DNA from: Tistlia consotensis USBA 355
GTDB taxonomy: Bacteria; Pseudomonadota; Alphaproteobacteria; Kiloniellales; DSM-21159
Direction of reading: 5' to 3'
DNA length: 64,000 nucleotides
Assembly (NCBI RefSeq): GCF_900177295.1
Contig: NZ_FWZX01000022.1
Location: forward strand, 1-64,000
The notes beneath the pieces were generated by a model. The model did not search any database. It was given only the letters and a program-made list of their open reading frames with translations, and was not told the DNA's origin. Below are positions 32,703 through 40,567 of this stretch, piece by piece (positions within the stretch are counted from its first letter, which is position 1; each line of letters begins with the position of its first letter). The position numbers and the translations under genes were made by a program.

Positions 32703-32878
32703 CCCCGCTCGACAAGGTGCTGGCGCTGCTCGCCATCGTTTCGTTCATCGCCTTCATGGGCATCCTGGTCGCCTTCGTGCCGCAGGTCGACCTGATCGTC
32801 GTCGTCTTGATCGGCGTGGGCCTTGCGCTCTACGACTTCTATCGGACGGCACAGGGCCGGGTGAACAAGAAGATGTAG
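32699..32878 (+). CDS. Small two-helix membrane protein (59 aa)
   Basis: Its ATG overlaps the amidase stop (ATGA), so it is translationally coupled and belongs to the TRAP operon. Two hydrophobic segments (about 7-27 and 29-46) precede a basic tail RTAQGRVNKKM. I recognise no family. It could be an accessory subunit of the transporter, but nothing in the sequence proves this. Confidence 0.75.
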   Translation: MTPLDKVLALLAIVSFIAFMGILVAFVPQVDLIVVVLIGVGLALYDFYRTAQGRVNKKM

Positions 32879-32920
32879 CCGGCCCGAGCTGCGCCGGCGG
32901 TCCGGGGGAGAGGCACGAGG

Positions 32921-33466
32921 ATGACGCTCACGGGGATCTACAGGCTCGGCTGCTGCCTGCTGCTGCTGGCGCTCGGCGGCTGCGTCGGCGCCGCGATGGA
33001 AGGCGCCAACATCACCAAGGACAAGGTCGTCTACGAGAAGCACATCGACGCGGCGCGCGCCGGCAAGGCCGAGGCCGAGTTCGAGGTCGGCCAGGCGCTG
33101 TGCTGCTCGATCGGCGACCGCCAGGGCTTCTACGACACCCGCGCGGCGACCGACTGGCTGTGCAAGGCCGCAGGCCAGGGCTACGCGCCGGCCTCCCAGA
33201 AGCTCGGCCAGATCTACTCCGGCAACGTCGTCCAGGGCGTGCGCCTGATGCGGCGGATCGCCGAGAAGATCTCGGACCGCCCGACCAACCTGCCGCTCTC
33301 CTACACCTGGCTGAAGGTCGCCGAGGGCCAGGGCTCGAGCGATGCGGCGGAAGACGCCAAGGAGCTCTGGTCCGGCCTGAACGAGCTGCAGAGGACAAAG
33401 GCGCGCGCGCTGATGCAGAGCCCGAAGCCCCTGCCCTGCCGCTGGGACGAGGTCTTCCCGCAGTAG
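32921..33466 (+). CDS. Sel1-repeat-like lipoprotein
   Basis: 181-residue exported protein. A hydrophobic N-terminus ends in the lipobox LALGGC (Cys about 21), predicting lipidation and membrane anchoring. The mature part has Sel1-like alpha-hairpins: AGKAEAEFEVGQALCCSIG, WLCKAAGQGYAPASQKLGQIY and SYTWLKVAEGQG, with a Cys pair and a late Cys that may form disulfides. The ribosome site is GGGGGAGAGG-like before ATG 32921. It comes 42 bp after the TRAP operon and may be read through. Such proteins usually act as protein-interaction scaffolds. Confidence 0.85.
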   Translation: MTLTGIYRLGCCLLLLALGGCVGAAMEGANITKDKVVYEKHIDAARAGKAEAEFEVGQALCCSIGDRQGFYDTRAATDWLCKAAGQGYAPASQKLGQIYSGNVVQGVRLMRRIAEKISDRPTNLPLSYTWLKVAEGQGSSDAAEDAKELWSGLNELQRTKARALMQSPKPLPCRWDEVFPQ

Positions 33467-33472
33467 CGGCGC

Positions 33473-33709
33473 TCAGCCCGCCACCGGCCGCGGCTCCCGG
33501 GTGCGGCCGCGGCGCACCGGCCTGATCGTGCCGGCGAGCGCGCGCAGCAGCCGGCCCCGCCCCGCCCAGGCGGCGCGCAGCAGGCCGAGGCCATGGGTCC
33601 GCGGCACCGGCTGGCCGGCGACGGCGAGGCCGAGCAGGCGCCGCAGCCGGCGCACAGGCCCCGCTCGACGACCTCGGTCAGGCTCTTCGCACGCCGCCGC
33701 ACGAGGCAT
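33473..33709 (-). pseudogene. Short remnant, possibly of an FrhB-type (F420 hydrogenase beta-like) gene
   Basis: An open frame of 78 codons reads LLGLAVAGQPVPRTHGLGLL toward its end and looks like a protein C-terminus. In the next frame, overlapping its first third, lies SLTEVVERGLCAGCGAC, which resembles the Cys-rich N-terminus of FrhB/FdhB-type iron-sulfur flavoproteins. Together they look like a gene of several hundred codons reduced to its two ends by an internal deletion plus frame change. Identification is weak and no intact copy is present here. Confidence 0.3.
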
Positions 33710-35125
33710 TCACGAAGACGGAGGCCCGAGCCGGTCGCAAGGCAGGAAGCGGCCGCGTCCGTAGGCCTCGCTGACCCGGCCGCGGTCCCAGATCCGCTCG
33801 CCGCGCGACAGGGTGACGACCGGCCAGCCCTCGAGCTCGCGGCCCTCGTAGGGCGTGTAGTCGCAGGCGTCGTGCAGCTCGGCGTGGCGGATCGTGACGC
33901 GCTTCGCCGGGTCCCAGATCGCGATGTCGGCGTCGCCACCGATCGCGAGGCCGCCCTTGCGCGGGTAGAGGCCGTAGATCCGCGCCGGGTTGGTCGAGGT
34001 CGCGGCGACGAACTGCTGCAGGGTCAGGCGGCCCTTGCCGACGCCCTCGTGGAACAGCAGCGGCAGCCGGGTCTCGATGCCGGGCACGCCGTTGGCGACC
34101 TTGCGGAAGTGCAGCTCGTCGCCGTGGGCACGCTTGCCCTCCCGGCCGTCGAGGCGGTAGGCGCAGTGGTCGGACGAGACCAGCTGGAAGGCGCCCTGGG
34201 CGATGCCGCGCCACAGCGCGTCGGCGTCCTGCGGACCCCGCGGCGGCGGCGAGCAGATGAACTTGGCGGCCTCCCAGCCCGGCCGCTCCAGGTCGGCCTG
34301 GCCGAGGAACAGGTACTGCGGGCAGGTCTCGGCCAGCACCGGCAGGCCCCGGTCCTGGGCCCAGCGGATCTGCTCCAGGGCCTGGGCCGAGGAGACGTGG
34401 ACCAGCAGCACCCGGGCGCCGGCGACCTCGGCCAGCGCGATCGCCCGGTGCGTCGCCTCGCGCTCGACGGCCGGCGGCGCGGCGCGGCCGTGGGCGCCGA
34501 GCCCGACGTCGCCGGCGCGCTCCAGCCGCTCGGTCATCCAGTGCACGCAGTGGCCGTTCTCGGCATGGACCATCAGCAGCGCGCCCTCACGCCGGGTCAG
34601 GTCGAGCAGCTCCAGGATCGGCTCGTCCTCGAGCATGTAGCCGGGGTAGGTCATGAAGACCTTGAAGGAGGTGTAGCCCTCGGCGATCAGCGACGGCAGC
34701 TCCTGGCCGACCACCGAGGCGGTCGGCTGGCGGATGATCAGGTGGAAGGCGTAGTCGATCAGCGAGCGGCCCTCGGCGCGCCGGTGGTAGTCCTCCAGCG
34801 ACTGGCGCAGCGGCCGGTCGGGCACCTGGTTGGCGAAGGGCAGGATCGTCGTCGTGCCGCCGCAGGCGGCGGCGCGGCTGGCGCTGCGGAAGTCGTCGGC
34901 GTGACGGGCGCCGGCATAGGGCGGCTCGTCGACATGGCAGTGCGCGTCGACGCCGCCGGGCAGCACCAGCAGGCCGCACGCGTCGATCTCGTCGCGGCCC
35001 GGCGGCAGGTTCTCGCCGATCGCGGCGATACGCCCGCCGGCGATCGCCAGGTCGGCGACGAAGCTCTCGCCCGCGGTCGCCAGGGTACCGCTGCGGATCA
35101 CCAGGTCGTAGCCCGTCTCGCCCAT
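33710..35125 (-). CDS. Dihydropyrimidinase / D-hydantoinase family amidohydrolase
   Basis: Opens cyclic amides such as dihydropyrimidines, hydantoins or related rings (471 aa from ATG 35125; an in-frame ATG at 35137 is possible). Urease-superfamily motifs: metal ligands in VDAHCHVD (about 60), carbamylated Lys in YTSFKVFMTY (about 155), HAENG (about 187), HVSSA (about 242) and the terminal Asp in SSDHCAY (about 320). PGGVDAHCH is intact and the length is normal. It lies 5-17 bp downstream of a truncated decarboxylase and probably lost its original promoter in the deletion described at 35.86 kb. Allantoinase is the main alternative. Confidence 0.88.
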   Translation of the reverse strand: MGETGYDLVIRSGTLATAGESFVADLAIAGGRIAAIGENLPPGRDEIDACGLLVLPGGVDAHCHVDEPPYAGARHADDFRSASRAAACGGTTTILPFANQVPDRPLRQSLEDYHRRAEGRSLIDYAFHLIIRQPTASVVGQELPSLIAEGYTSFKVFMTYPGYMLEDEPILELLDLTRREGALLMVHAENGHCVHWMTERLERAGDVGLGAHGRAAPPAVEREATHRAIALAEVAGARVLLVHVSSAQALEQIRWAQDRGLPVLAETCPQYLFLGQADLERPGWEAAKFICSPPPRGPQDADALWRGIAQGAFQLVSSDHCAYRLDGREGKRAHGDELHFRKVANGVPGIETRLPLLFHEGVGKGRLTLQQFVAATSTNPARIYGLYPRKGGLAIGGDADIAIWDPAKRVTIRHAELHDACDYTPYEGRELEGWPVVTLSRGERIWDRGRVSEAYGRGRFLPCDRLGPPSS

Positions 35126-35142
35126 CGCCGCCCGCATCCTTC

Positions 35143-35860
35143 TTACAGCAGCTCGTTGAACAGCAGGTCCGGCAGGCTGTCGCGCCGGCGCATCAGCTCG
35201 TAGCCGCCGTCCGGGCCCAGCAGCCCCACCTCGGGTCGCAGCCGGCCGTTGTTGGCGGTCAGCTGATCGTAGCTGTAGGCACCGACGTCGAGGAAGGCGA
35301 TCAGGTCGCCGACGCCCGTGCCGGCGGCGAGCCGCCGCTCCGGCGGCAGGCGCAGCAGGGCCTTCTCCAGCACCGCGCGCTGGCCGGCCAGCGCCGTGCC
35401 CGCGGCGAGCAGCGACTGCAGCAGCGCCTCGCCCTCGACGTCGTGGAAGGCGTCGCCGCTGTCGCACAGCGGGCCGACCAGCCGGAAGGCCGCCTGCCCG
35501 GACTCGTCCAGGCGGTTCGCCGTGACCGCGTGGTAGTACCATTTGTTGGCCAGGCTCTCGATCAGCACGTTGTAGCCGGCGTCGAGGATCAGCCAGTCGC
35601 GCCCGGCCCGATGCTTGGCGCCCTCGACCCGCGCCAGCAGCACCGCCGCCTCGCCGACCAGGCTGCGCCCGGGCTCGAACAGCAGCTCGACCTGCTGGCC
35701 GAGCGCCGCCTGGATCGCCGGCACCACGACCTCGGCCACGGCGTCGGGATCGGCCTCGGCCAGGAAGAGTTCGTCCTGGGGCGCGTGCGCGGCACCGCGC
35801 AGGTCGGGGATGGCGAAGCCGCCGCCGAGGTTGAGATGCTGCACCGTCTGGCCGAGCGCG
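35143..35860 (-). pseudogene. 5'-truncated PLP-dependent decarboxylase (Orn/DAP/Arg decarboxylase fold)
   Basis: The C-terminal part (about 240 codons) of a fold III decarboxylase. It contains QHLNLGGGFAIPDL (phosphate-binding glycines), LFEPGRSLVGEAAVLL, the catalytic Cys segment GPLCDSGDAF and GAYSYDQLTANNGRLRPEV. The N-terminal barrel half with the PLP lysine is missing. Upstream of about 35860 the sequence switches to a LysR fragment on the opposite strand. The frame stays open to 35910 but those codons are not decarboxylase-like. Without the PLP lysine it cannot be active. Diaminopimelate-like and diamine decarboxylases are both possible origins. Confidence 0.75.
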
Positions 35861-35861
35861 A

Positions 35862-36061
35862 CGCCACAGCCTGGTCGAGGCCCACCTGGCGGAAGGCTCG
35901 CTGGTCGCACCCGTCCCGACCCAGCTGCCGGCCGAGGCCGTCTTCCAGCTGGTCATGCCACGGGGCGGCCGCCACGGCCCGAGGCCCGGCTGATGCGCGA
36001 CTGGCTGTTCGGGACGGCCCACGAGGGGCCGCCCGAGCGCTCGCTGCCGGGATCAGCCTGA
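35862..36061 (+). pseudogene. C-terminal remnant of a LysR-type (GcvA-like) regulator
   Basis: Plus-strand codons from 35862 read HSLVEAHLAEGSLVAPVP and VFQLVMPRGGRHG, the usual end of a LysR substrate-binding domain. At about 35980 the frame shifts by one, continuing as EARLMRDWLFGTAHEG to a stop at 36059-36061. The rest (HTH and most of the effector domain) is absent. It sits back to back with the truncated decarboxylase, as expected if a divergently transcribed regulator-target pair lost both 5' ends in one deletion. Confidence 0.6.
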
Positions 36062-36652
36062 CGCCCGCCTGTAGCGCCAGACCGTCGCCGGATAGACGTT
36101 CCAGGGCACGAAGGCCGTCCGGTCGACGACGACGCTGGGGCCGAGGTCGGTCACCGGCGGGCGGAAGAAGTAGGTGAACTGGATGAACTCCGCGGCCGGC
36201 GCATGCCGGTCGAAGAGCGCCGTGCGCAACAGTCCCTGGCGCAGTGCGACCGGCTGGGTCAGCAGCGGCAGGCTGGAGACGACCGCCTGGACGCCCTCGA
36301 AGGGCAGGTCGGCGAGGTGGCGCTCCAGCTCGAAGGCGCTGTCCAGGCGGACCAGCAGGCCGGGGAAGGCGCTGCGCAGGAAGCTGGCGAACTCCGGCGC
36401 GATCTCCAGCGCGACGATGCGGTCCGGCGCGAAGCCGCGCTCGATCAGGGCGTGGGTGACGACGCCGGTGCCGGGGCCGAGCTCGACGACGCCGCCGGGC
36501 CGCGCCGGGTCGAGGGTCCGCACCATGGCCCGTGCCAGGGCGGCGCTGCTCGGGATCTGTGCGCCGGTGCGCAGCGGATCCTTGACGAAGCGGCGGAAGA
36601 ACAGGCGGTTGCCGTCACGGCCGAGACCGCTCAGGCGTAAGGACGACGACAT
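36053..36652 (-). CDS. SAM-dependent methyltransferase (phospholipid N-methyltransferase-like)
   Basis: 199-residue class I methyltransferase from ATG 36652, behind a GGGAG site. The SAM motif is GGVVELGPGTGVVTHALI (about 53-70), followed by RIVALEIAPEFASFL and AVVSSLPLLTQP in motif IV position. Upstream FVKDPLRTGAQIPSSAALA is typical of PmtA/KsgA-like phospholipid methyltransferases, and the C-terminus FFRPPVTDLG plus a Trp/Arg-rich end also fits. It probably methylates phosphatidylethanolamine at the inner membrane surface or a related lipid. Its 3' end overlaps the LysR remnant by 9 bp. Confidence 0.8.
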   Translation of the reverse strand: MSSSLRLSGLGRDGNRLFFRRFVKDPLRTGAQIPSSAALARAMVRTLDPARPGGVVELGPGTGVVTHALIERGFAPDRIVALEIAPEFASFLRSAFPGLLVRLDSAFELERHLADLPFEGVQAVVSSLPLLTQPVALRQGLLRTALFDRHAPAAEFIQFTYFFRPPVTDLGPSVVVDRTAFVPWNVYPATVWRYRRASG

Positions 36653-36954
36653 CTCTCGGCTCCCGTATCGTGCCGCAGGAGGCCTGGAGCCTCCCCGCCA
36701 CATCCGGAAACCGGACGCGTCGGCAGACAATCCGACTGTAGGTTGAGCATCGGCGCCCTTTCAACAAGACAGACATCGCAATCGCGCCGGCGCGCACGGA
36801 AACGGCCGACGGAAAGACAGTGGTCCAGAATGTCCGGGCCCGTGAAGCGGGCCCGGCGGTGCAGGATCGTTCCCGCAGGAACATGGCAGCAGGCGGGCAC
36901 TCTGCTCAAGGGGCAGTCGGCGCAGGGGTGCCCCGCCCGCCGTCCCGGCCGCTG
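36653..36954. other. 302-bp intergenic stretch
   Basis: No convincing gene in either strand; the open frames here are Arg-rich shadows. The middle (about 36730-36800) is moderately AT-rich and may hold the methyltransferase promoter. A few GC-rich dyads near 36830-36870 could end the PAS-domain gene, whose stop is at 36955. Confidence 0.35.
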
Positions 36955-37557
36955 TCAGCAACCTCGCAGGGGCATGTAGTGGATGTCCAGCTCGGGAGCC
37001 GGGCTGCCCGAGGCCGGCGTCCGCCACTCGATGTCGGTGATGCCGATCAGGCCGACGACCTCGTCCGATTCGCCGTCGCCCAGCGGCAGCAGCAGGCGGC
37101 CGCCGACCGGGAAGCGGTCGTTGGCGCGGTAGATCAGGCCATGCATGTAGACGGCGCAGCCCCCGTCGATCAGCGGCTGCCAGCGCTGGATCACCAGGCA
37201 CGCCTTGTCGGGGGCCATCAGCTCGGTCAGGAGCGCGCCGCGCATCGAGCGGCCCTTGAAGATCTCCTCGATCCTCGCGCCGGCCAGGCGATAGCGCCAG
37301 ACCGCCGGCGGCGGCACCCGATCGGCCAGGTAGATGCGGTCGAGCGCCCAGCCGAGATCGAGCGGATCGATCGCCTGGCGCGTCGGCCATCGGCCGTCCA
37401 GGCACTTCGAGCGCCAATAGGCGAGCAGGCGCCGGAGCCGCTCCTCGACCATGACCTCGAAGTCGGGAGTCGACCAGTAGCGCGCCGGATCGTCGGGATC
37501 GTCGGTCGGCGCCGCGATCCGCCGCGACGAATCGGGCGTCGTCTCCTCCCTGTGCAA
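36955..37557 (-). CDS. PAS_5-type PAS domain protein
   Basis: About 200 residues of a single alphaproteobacterial PAS_5 (PF07310-like) domain: LAYWRSKCLDGRWPTRQAID, then WRYRLAGARIEEIFKGRSM and FPVGGRLLLPLGDGES. Proteins of this family are stand-alone and poorly characterised; sensing or localisation roles are assumed. The start is uncertain. TTG 37557 fits the frame and lies just before RREETTPD-like acidic residues; the first ATG in the domain region (VMVEERLRR) would trim about 35 residues. The frame upstream of 37557 is antisense to the DUF3008 gene and its leader. Confidence 0.75.
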   Translation of the reverse strand: MHREETTPDSSRRIAAPTDDPDDPARYWSTPDFEVMVEERLRRLLAYWRSKCLDGRWPTRQAIDPLDLGWALDRIYLADRVPPPAVWRYRLAGARIEEIFKGRSMRGALLTELMAPDKACLVIQRWQPLIDGGCAVYMHGLIYRANDRFPVGGRLLLPLGDGESDEVVGLIGITDIEWRTPASGSPAPELDIHYMPLRGC

Positions 37558-37729
37558 AGGCCTGCGTCCTCGCCCCTCCGGCCAGCTCCGGCCGCCGCCG
37601 CCCTTGTAGCGCCTTTTGCCGCTGCTGTTGAAGGCCGAAGGCGCCGACCATCTCGGCCGGCGAACCGCTGCGCCGGCCGGGCGTTCCCTGGCTTGTCGGA
37701 GGGTGCGGGGCCCGATGGAGAAAGCGATC

Positions 37730-37918
37730 ATGCCCGCCAAGTCCCAGTCCCAGCAGAAGGCCGCCGGCGCGGCGCTCGCCGCCAAGCGCGGCGAGACCGA
37801 GGTCGGCGCGCTCAAGGGCGCCTCGAAGTCGATGTACGAGTCGATGAGCGAGCAGGAGCTCGAGGAGCTGGCCTCCGGCAAGCGCCGGGGCAAGCCGGAG
37901 CACAAGTCGAGGTCGTGA
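37730..37918 (+). CDS. DUF3008 family small protein
   Basis: A 62-residue basic protein starting MPAKSQSQQKAAGAALAAKR and continuing GASKSMYESMSEQELEELAS, which is the whole DUF3008 (PF11450) pattern. ATG 37730 is preceded by GGAGAAAGCG; the open frame begins 38 codons earlier without a family match. Stress- or stationary-phase-related roles have been suggested for such lysine-rich proteins, but none is proven. It stands alone, convergent with the SRPBCC gene. Confidence 0.85.
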   Translation: MPAKSQSQQKAAGAALAAKRGETEVGALKGASKSMYESMSEQELEELASGKRRGKPEHKSRS

Positions 37919-37929
37919 CGGCCCGCCGG

Positions 37930-38331
37930 TCAGCCGGGAGGCGCGCCGAAGGCCCGCCGCATGGCGGCCGCGGCCTGCTCCATCAGGCCATCGACGGTCC
38001 CGGCGAGGCCGTCGGGCAGGAAGTCGGCGACCCAGACCAGCCGGCTCTCGCCGGGCCCGACCTCGAAGACCTGGAGCGAGGCGTTGTGGTGGCTCAGGCG
38101 ACCGCCGACCGCCGCCCAGACGAGGCGCCGCGCCGCCTCGTCGAGGTCGACGATCAGCTCGCGGACCACCAGGCCGCCGGCGAAAGTGACAAGGCGCGAG
38201 CCCTCCTCCAGCCGCGTGTCGACGACGAAGCCCGGCACCAGCCGCTCGTGCAGCGCCCCGACGTCGCGCACCGCGTCCCAGACCGCCCCGGCCGGACCGG
38301 CGACCCGGATCTCCTTGCGCAGCGAGGCCAT
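37930..38331 (-). CDS. SRPBCC (START/Bet v1-like) family protein
   Basis: 133 residues. MASLRKEIRVAGPAGAVWDA starts the typical first strand and helix; VRDVGALHERLVPGFV, RLVTFAGGLVVRELIVDLD and the long C-terminal helix (TVDGLMEQAAAAMRRAF) complete the helix-grip fold. Such proteins bind hydrophobic ligands or act as polyketide cyclases or dehydratases. No catalytic residue can be named. It is a single gene, 12 bp from the convergent DUF3008 gene. Confidence 0.85.
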   Translation of the reverse strand: MASLRKEIRVAGPAGAVWDAVRDVGALHERLVPGFVVDTRLEEGSRLVTFAGGLVVRELIVDLDEAARRLVWAAVGGRLSHHNASLQVFEVGPGESRLVWVADFLPDGLAGTVDGLMEQAAAAMRRAFGAPPG

Positions 38332-38431
38332 GGCGGCCGCCCCCTTGCTCGTGGAGCTGCTTGGCTAGCACGCTCCCCGGGGCGGCGGCTGGCGGGAAAC
38401 GGACCCGACAGATGCCCGGCCGGGCCTTCGC

Positions 38432-39811
38432 TCAGGCGGCGCGGTTCTGGGCGTTCCAGAAGCGCTCGAGGTTGCTGATCAGCGCCGGCGAGAAGTGGCA
38501 GAAGGCCTGCTCGCGGGCATAGACCGCCATGAAGGCGCGAAACTTCCCGAGCGGCTCGTCGGCGATGCGGAAAGCCCGGCGGTTGGCCGCGGCGCTGACC
38601 ACCCCCGAGGTGGTCAGGCGGGTCGTGACCTCGTCCAGCGTCGCCTCCAGCTGCCCGGCCGGCACGACCTCGTCGCAGACCCGCCGCCCGTCCGGGCTGT
38701 CGAAGTCGAGCCGCTGGTCGTACATCACCAGGCGCCGCGCCAGCCGGTCGCCGACGAAGCGCTGCAGGCGCAGGTTGGCGGCACCCGGGATGATGCCCTC
38801 CTTGCGCGCCGGCAGGGTCATGTAGCCGTCCTCGGCGCCGATGATGTAGTCGGTGACCAGCAGGTACTGGCAGCCGCCGCCGATCGCGAACTTCTCGACC
38901 AGCGAGACCCAGGGCTTCTCCAGCGTGTCGCCGGTCTCCTCGTCGGGCGAGACCGCCTCGTGCGCCAGACCCCGGTAGATCTTGTTGATGAAGCCCATCT
39001 CGCGCACGAGGTACCAGAGATAGGGGATCTGGCCGTAGTAGAGCCGGGTCAGGTTGATGCCGGTGCAGAAGACGTTGCGGCCGTCGTACTTGCCGCCTTC
39101 GATGGTGGCGCCGCGCAGCACGCAGATCGAGGTCCGGGGGTCGAGCAGCGCCAGGTCGACGGCGGTCTCGACCTGGTGGACCGTGCTCTCGTCCTCGGCG
39201 TTCAGGAAGCGCGGGTTCTTCATGTAGACGGTCGAGACTGCGCCCTTGCGCTCGTAGACCGCGGTGCCGAGGTCGATCCGCTCCTCGCGCTCCAGGCGCG
39301 GCGCCAGCGCCAGCGCCTCGGCGCGCGGCAGCAGCATGGCGTGGCAGAGATGCAGGCCGCAGTCGGGATCGGCGAGGAAGGCGTTGAACAGCAGGCCCTG
39401 GTCGATCTCGTGGCCGTCCTTGTGCTTCTGCGGAAAGCGGTCCTCGGCCTCGATCCGCGCCCGGGTCGGCGCCAGCCCCGGCACCGCCTCGGCGGCGGCC
39501 TCGGCCAGCGCCTCGACCCGGCGGTGGCGCGTCAGGCCGTCGGTGAGCGACCGGTAGAGCGCCGCGCCGTGGGCGGCGAGGAAGCGGCGCCGGGCGGCGC
39601 GCGCCGTCTCGAGCAGGCTCTCGGCCAGGCGCTGCTGCTCGGCCGAGCGGTCGCGCTTCGCCGGCAGGCCGTCGAGCAGCGCCAGCCCCTCGAGCCAGAA
39701 GCCCGAGAAGCCGGCCGCGTCGGCCCGGTAGTCGCCGGCCGGCGCCGGTGCTCCGGCGGTCCAGGCGGCGACCGCCGCCGGCGTGGTGTTCTGGCTCTCG
39801 GACCCGCTCAT
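38432..39811 (-). CDS. DpgC-like arylacetyl-CoA 1,2-dioxygenase (crotonase superfamily)
   Basis: 459 residues from ATG 39811, behind a GGGGGG-rich site. Ordinary enoyl-CoA hydratases have about 260 residues; the extra helical N-terminal domain of about 200 residues is a DpgC trait. The crotonase core has ICVLRGATIEGGKYDGRNVF, the glycine loop FAIGGGCQYLLVTDYIIGAE and KEGIIPGAANLRL, matching the (3,5-dihydroxyphenyl)acetyl-CoA dioxygenase DpgC. DpgC adds O2 to the alpha carbon without metal or cofactor and yields an arylglyoxylate plus CoA. There is no glycopeptide antibiotic cluster here, so the substrate is probably a catabolic arylacetyl-CoA (inference). It is divergent from the thioesterase/IorAB unit. 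Confidence 0.82.
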   Translation of the reverse strand: MSGSESQNTTPAAVAAWTAGAPAPAGDYRADAAGFSGFWLEGLALLDGLPAKRDRSAEQQRLAESLLETARAARRRFLAAHGAALYRSLTDGLTRHRRVEALAEAAAEAVPGLAPTRARIEAEDRFPQKHKDGHEIDQGLLFNAFLADPDCGLHLCHAMLLPRAEALALAPRLEREERIDLGTAVYERKGAVSTVYMKNPRFLNAEDESTVHQVETAVDLALLDPRTSICVLRGATIEGGKYDGRNVFCTGINLTRLYYGQIPYLWYLVREMGFINKIYRGLAHEAVSPDEETGDTLEKPWVSLVEKFAIGGGCQYLLVTDYIIGAEDGYMTLPARKEGIIPGAANLRLQRFVGDRLARRLVMYDQRLDFDSPDGRRVCDEVVPAGQLEATLDEVTTRLTTSGVVSAAANRRAFRIADEPLGKFRAFMAVYAREQAFCHFSPALISNLERFWNAQNRAA

Positions 39812-40160
39812 GGAACGCCCCCCGCTGTACATCGAGACTGGTCGGCCGAGCATAATAGTTCAAATTAGCAAGTTCAATCCGATGCGGCGGCGCCGACGAC
39901 CGGCGCATCTCCGGCGGGCAGGCGCGGCCGGGCAGGAGCGGCCGGCCGTGCCGGCGATCCCCCTCTCCTGTCGCGGACGGCAAGGGAAGCGCGACGCCGG
40001 GGCCGCCTCACCGGTCTCGCCTCCGCTTGCGGTAACTCGGTGGGAAAACCGGGCGTTTCGACGCGAAGTTCGAATGAAGCTGGCTCGCACTTGCATAGGT
40101 GAACCGCCATCCGCATACTTCGCCTCGAAACGAGAAGACCCGGAGGGAGGCGGCGGCGGC
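39812..40160. promoter_or_regulatory. Divergent promoter region, dioxygenase / thioesterase-IorAB
   Basis: 349 bp between divergent genes. The AT-rich part near the dioxygenase (39850-39880) has two direct AGTTCAA repeats (39857-39863 and 39871-39877, TTGAACT on the coding strand) and a TATTAT block. These could be HxlR sites or a promoter. The rest is GC-rich with no gene. The plus-strand side ends in GGAGGGAGG before the thioesterase. Confidence 0.45.
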
Positions 40161-40538
40161 ATGATCGAGGTCGGGGCGAAGGAGACGCGGAGCGTCGTGG
40201 TCGACGACCGGCGCGCGGTCAGCTTCATGGGGCCTGAGCTGCGCGTCTACGCGACTCCGGCGATCGTCGCCGACGTCGAGATGGCCTGCCGCGACCTGCT
40301 GCTGACGGGCCTCGAGCCGGGCTGGGACAGCGTCGGCGTGCGCGTCGAGATCGATCACCTGGCCTCGGCTCCGCTCGGCGCCGAGGTCCGCATCGGGGTC
40401 GCGGTGACCGAGGCGTCGGAACGCCGCGTCGGCTTCTCCGGGACGGTGCGCCACGGCGACACGGTCCTGGCGGAGGTCAAGCACCAGCGCGCGGTGGTCT
40501 CGCTCGAGCGGCTGAAGCAGCGCCTGGCCAAGCAATAG
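40161..40538 (+). CDS. Hotdog-fold thioesterase (fluoroacetyl-CoA thioesterase-like)
   Basis: 125 residues from ATG 40161, with a GGAGGGAGG ribosome site. It has the short hotdog layout: VYATPAIVADVEMACRDLL (central helix), SVGVRVEIDHLASAPLGAEV and RVGFSGTVRHGDTVLAEVKH with a terminal basic helix. It resembles FlK-type thioesterases, whose catalytic Thr/Glu/His positions map to TPAIV, EMA and DHLA. It could release CoA from an aroyl-CoA or remove dead-end thioesters in the adjoining pathway. It lies 29 bp before iorA, probably the same transcript. Confidence 0.82.
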   Translation: MIEVGAKETRSVVVDDRRAVSFMGPELRVYATPAIVADVEMACRDLLLTGLEPGWDSVGVRVEIDHLASAPLGAEVRIGVAVTEASERRVGFSGTVRHGDTVLAEVKHQRAVVSLERLKQRLAKQ

Positions 40539-40567
40539 GCCGGGGCGGCGGCAGGGGGAGAGCGGCC

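Noticed and set aside
36743-36979. A 78-codon plus-strand frame in the 36.7-37.0 kb gap
   Set aside because: Arg-rich composition without a ribosome site and overlap with the PAS gene end; looks like chance.
38432-39811. Ordinary enoyl-CoA hydratase
   Set aside because: It is about 200 residues longer at the N-terminus and has the GGGCQ and PGAANLRL segments of DpgC.
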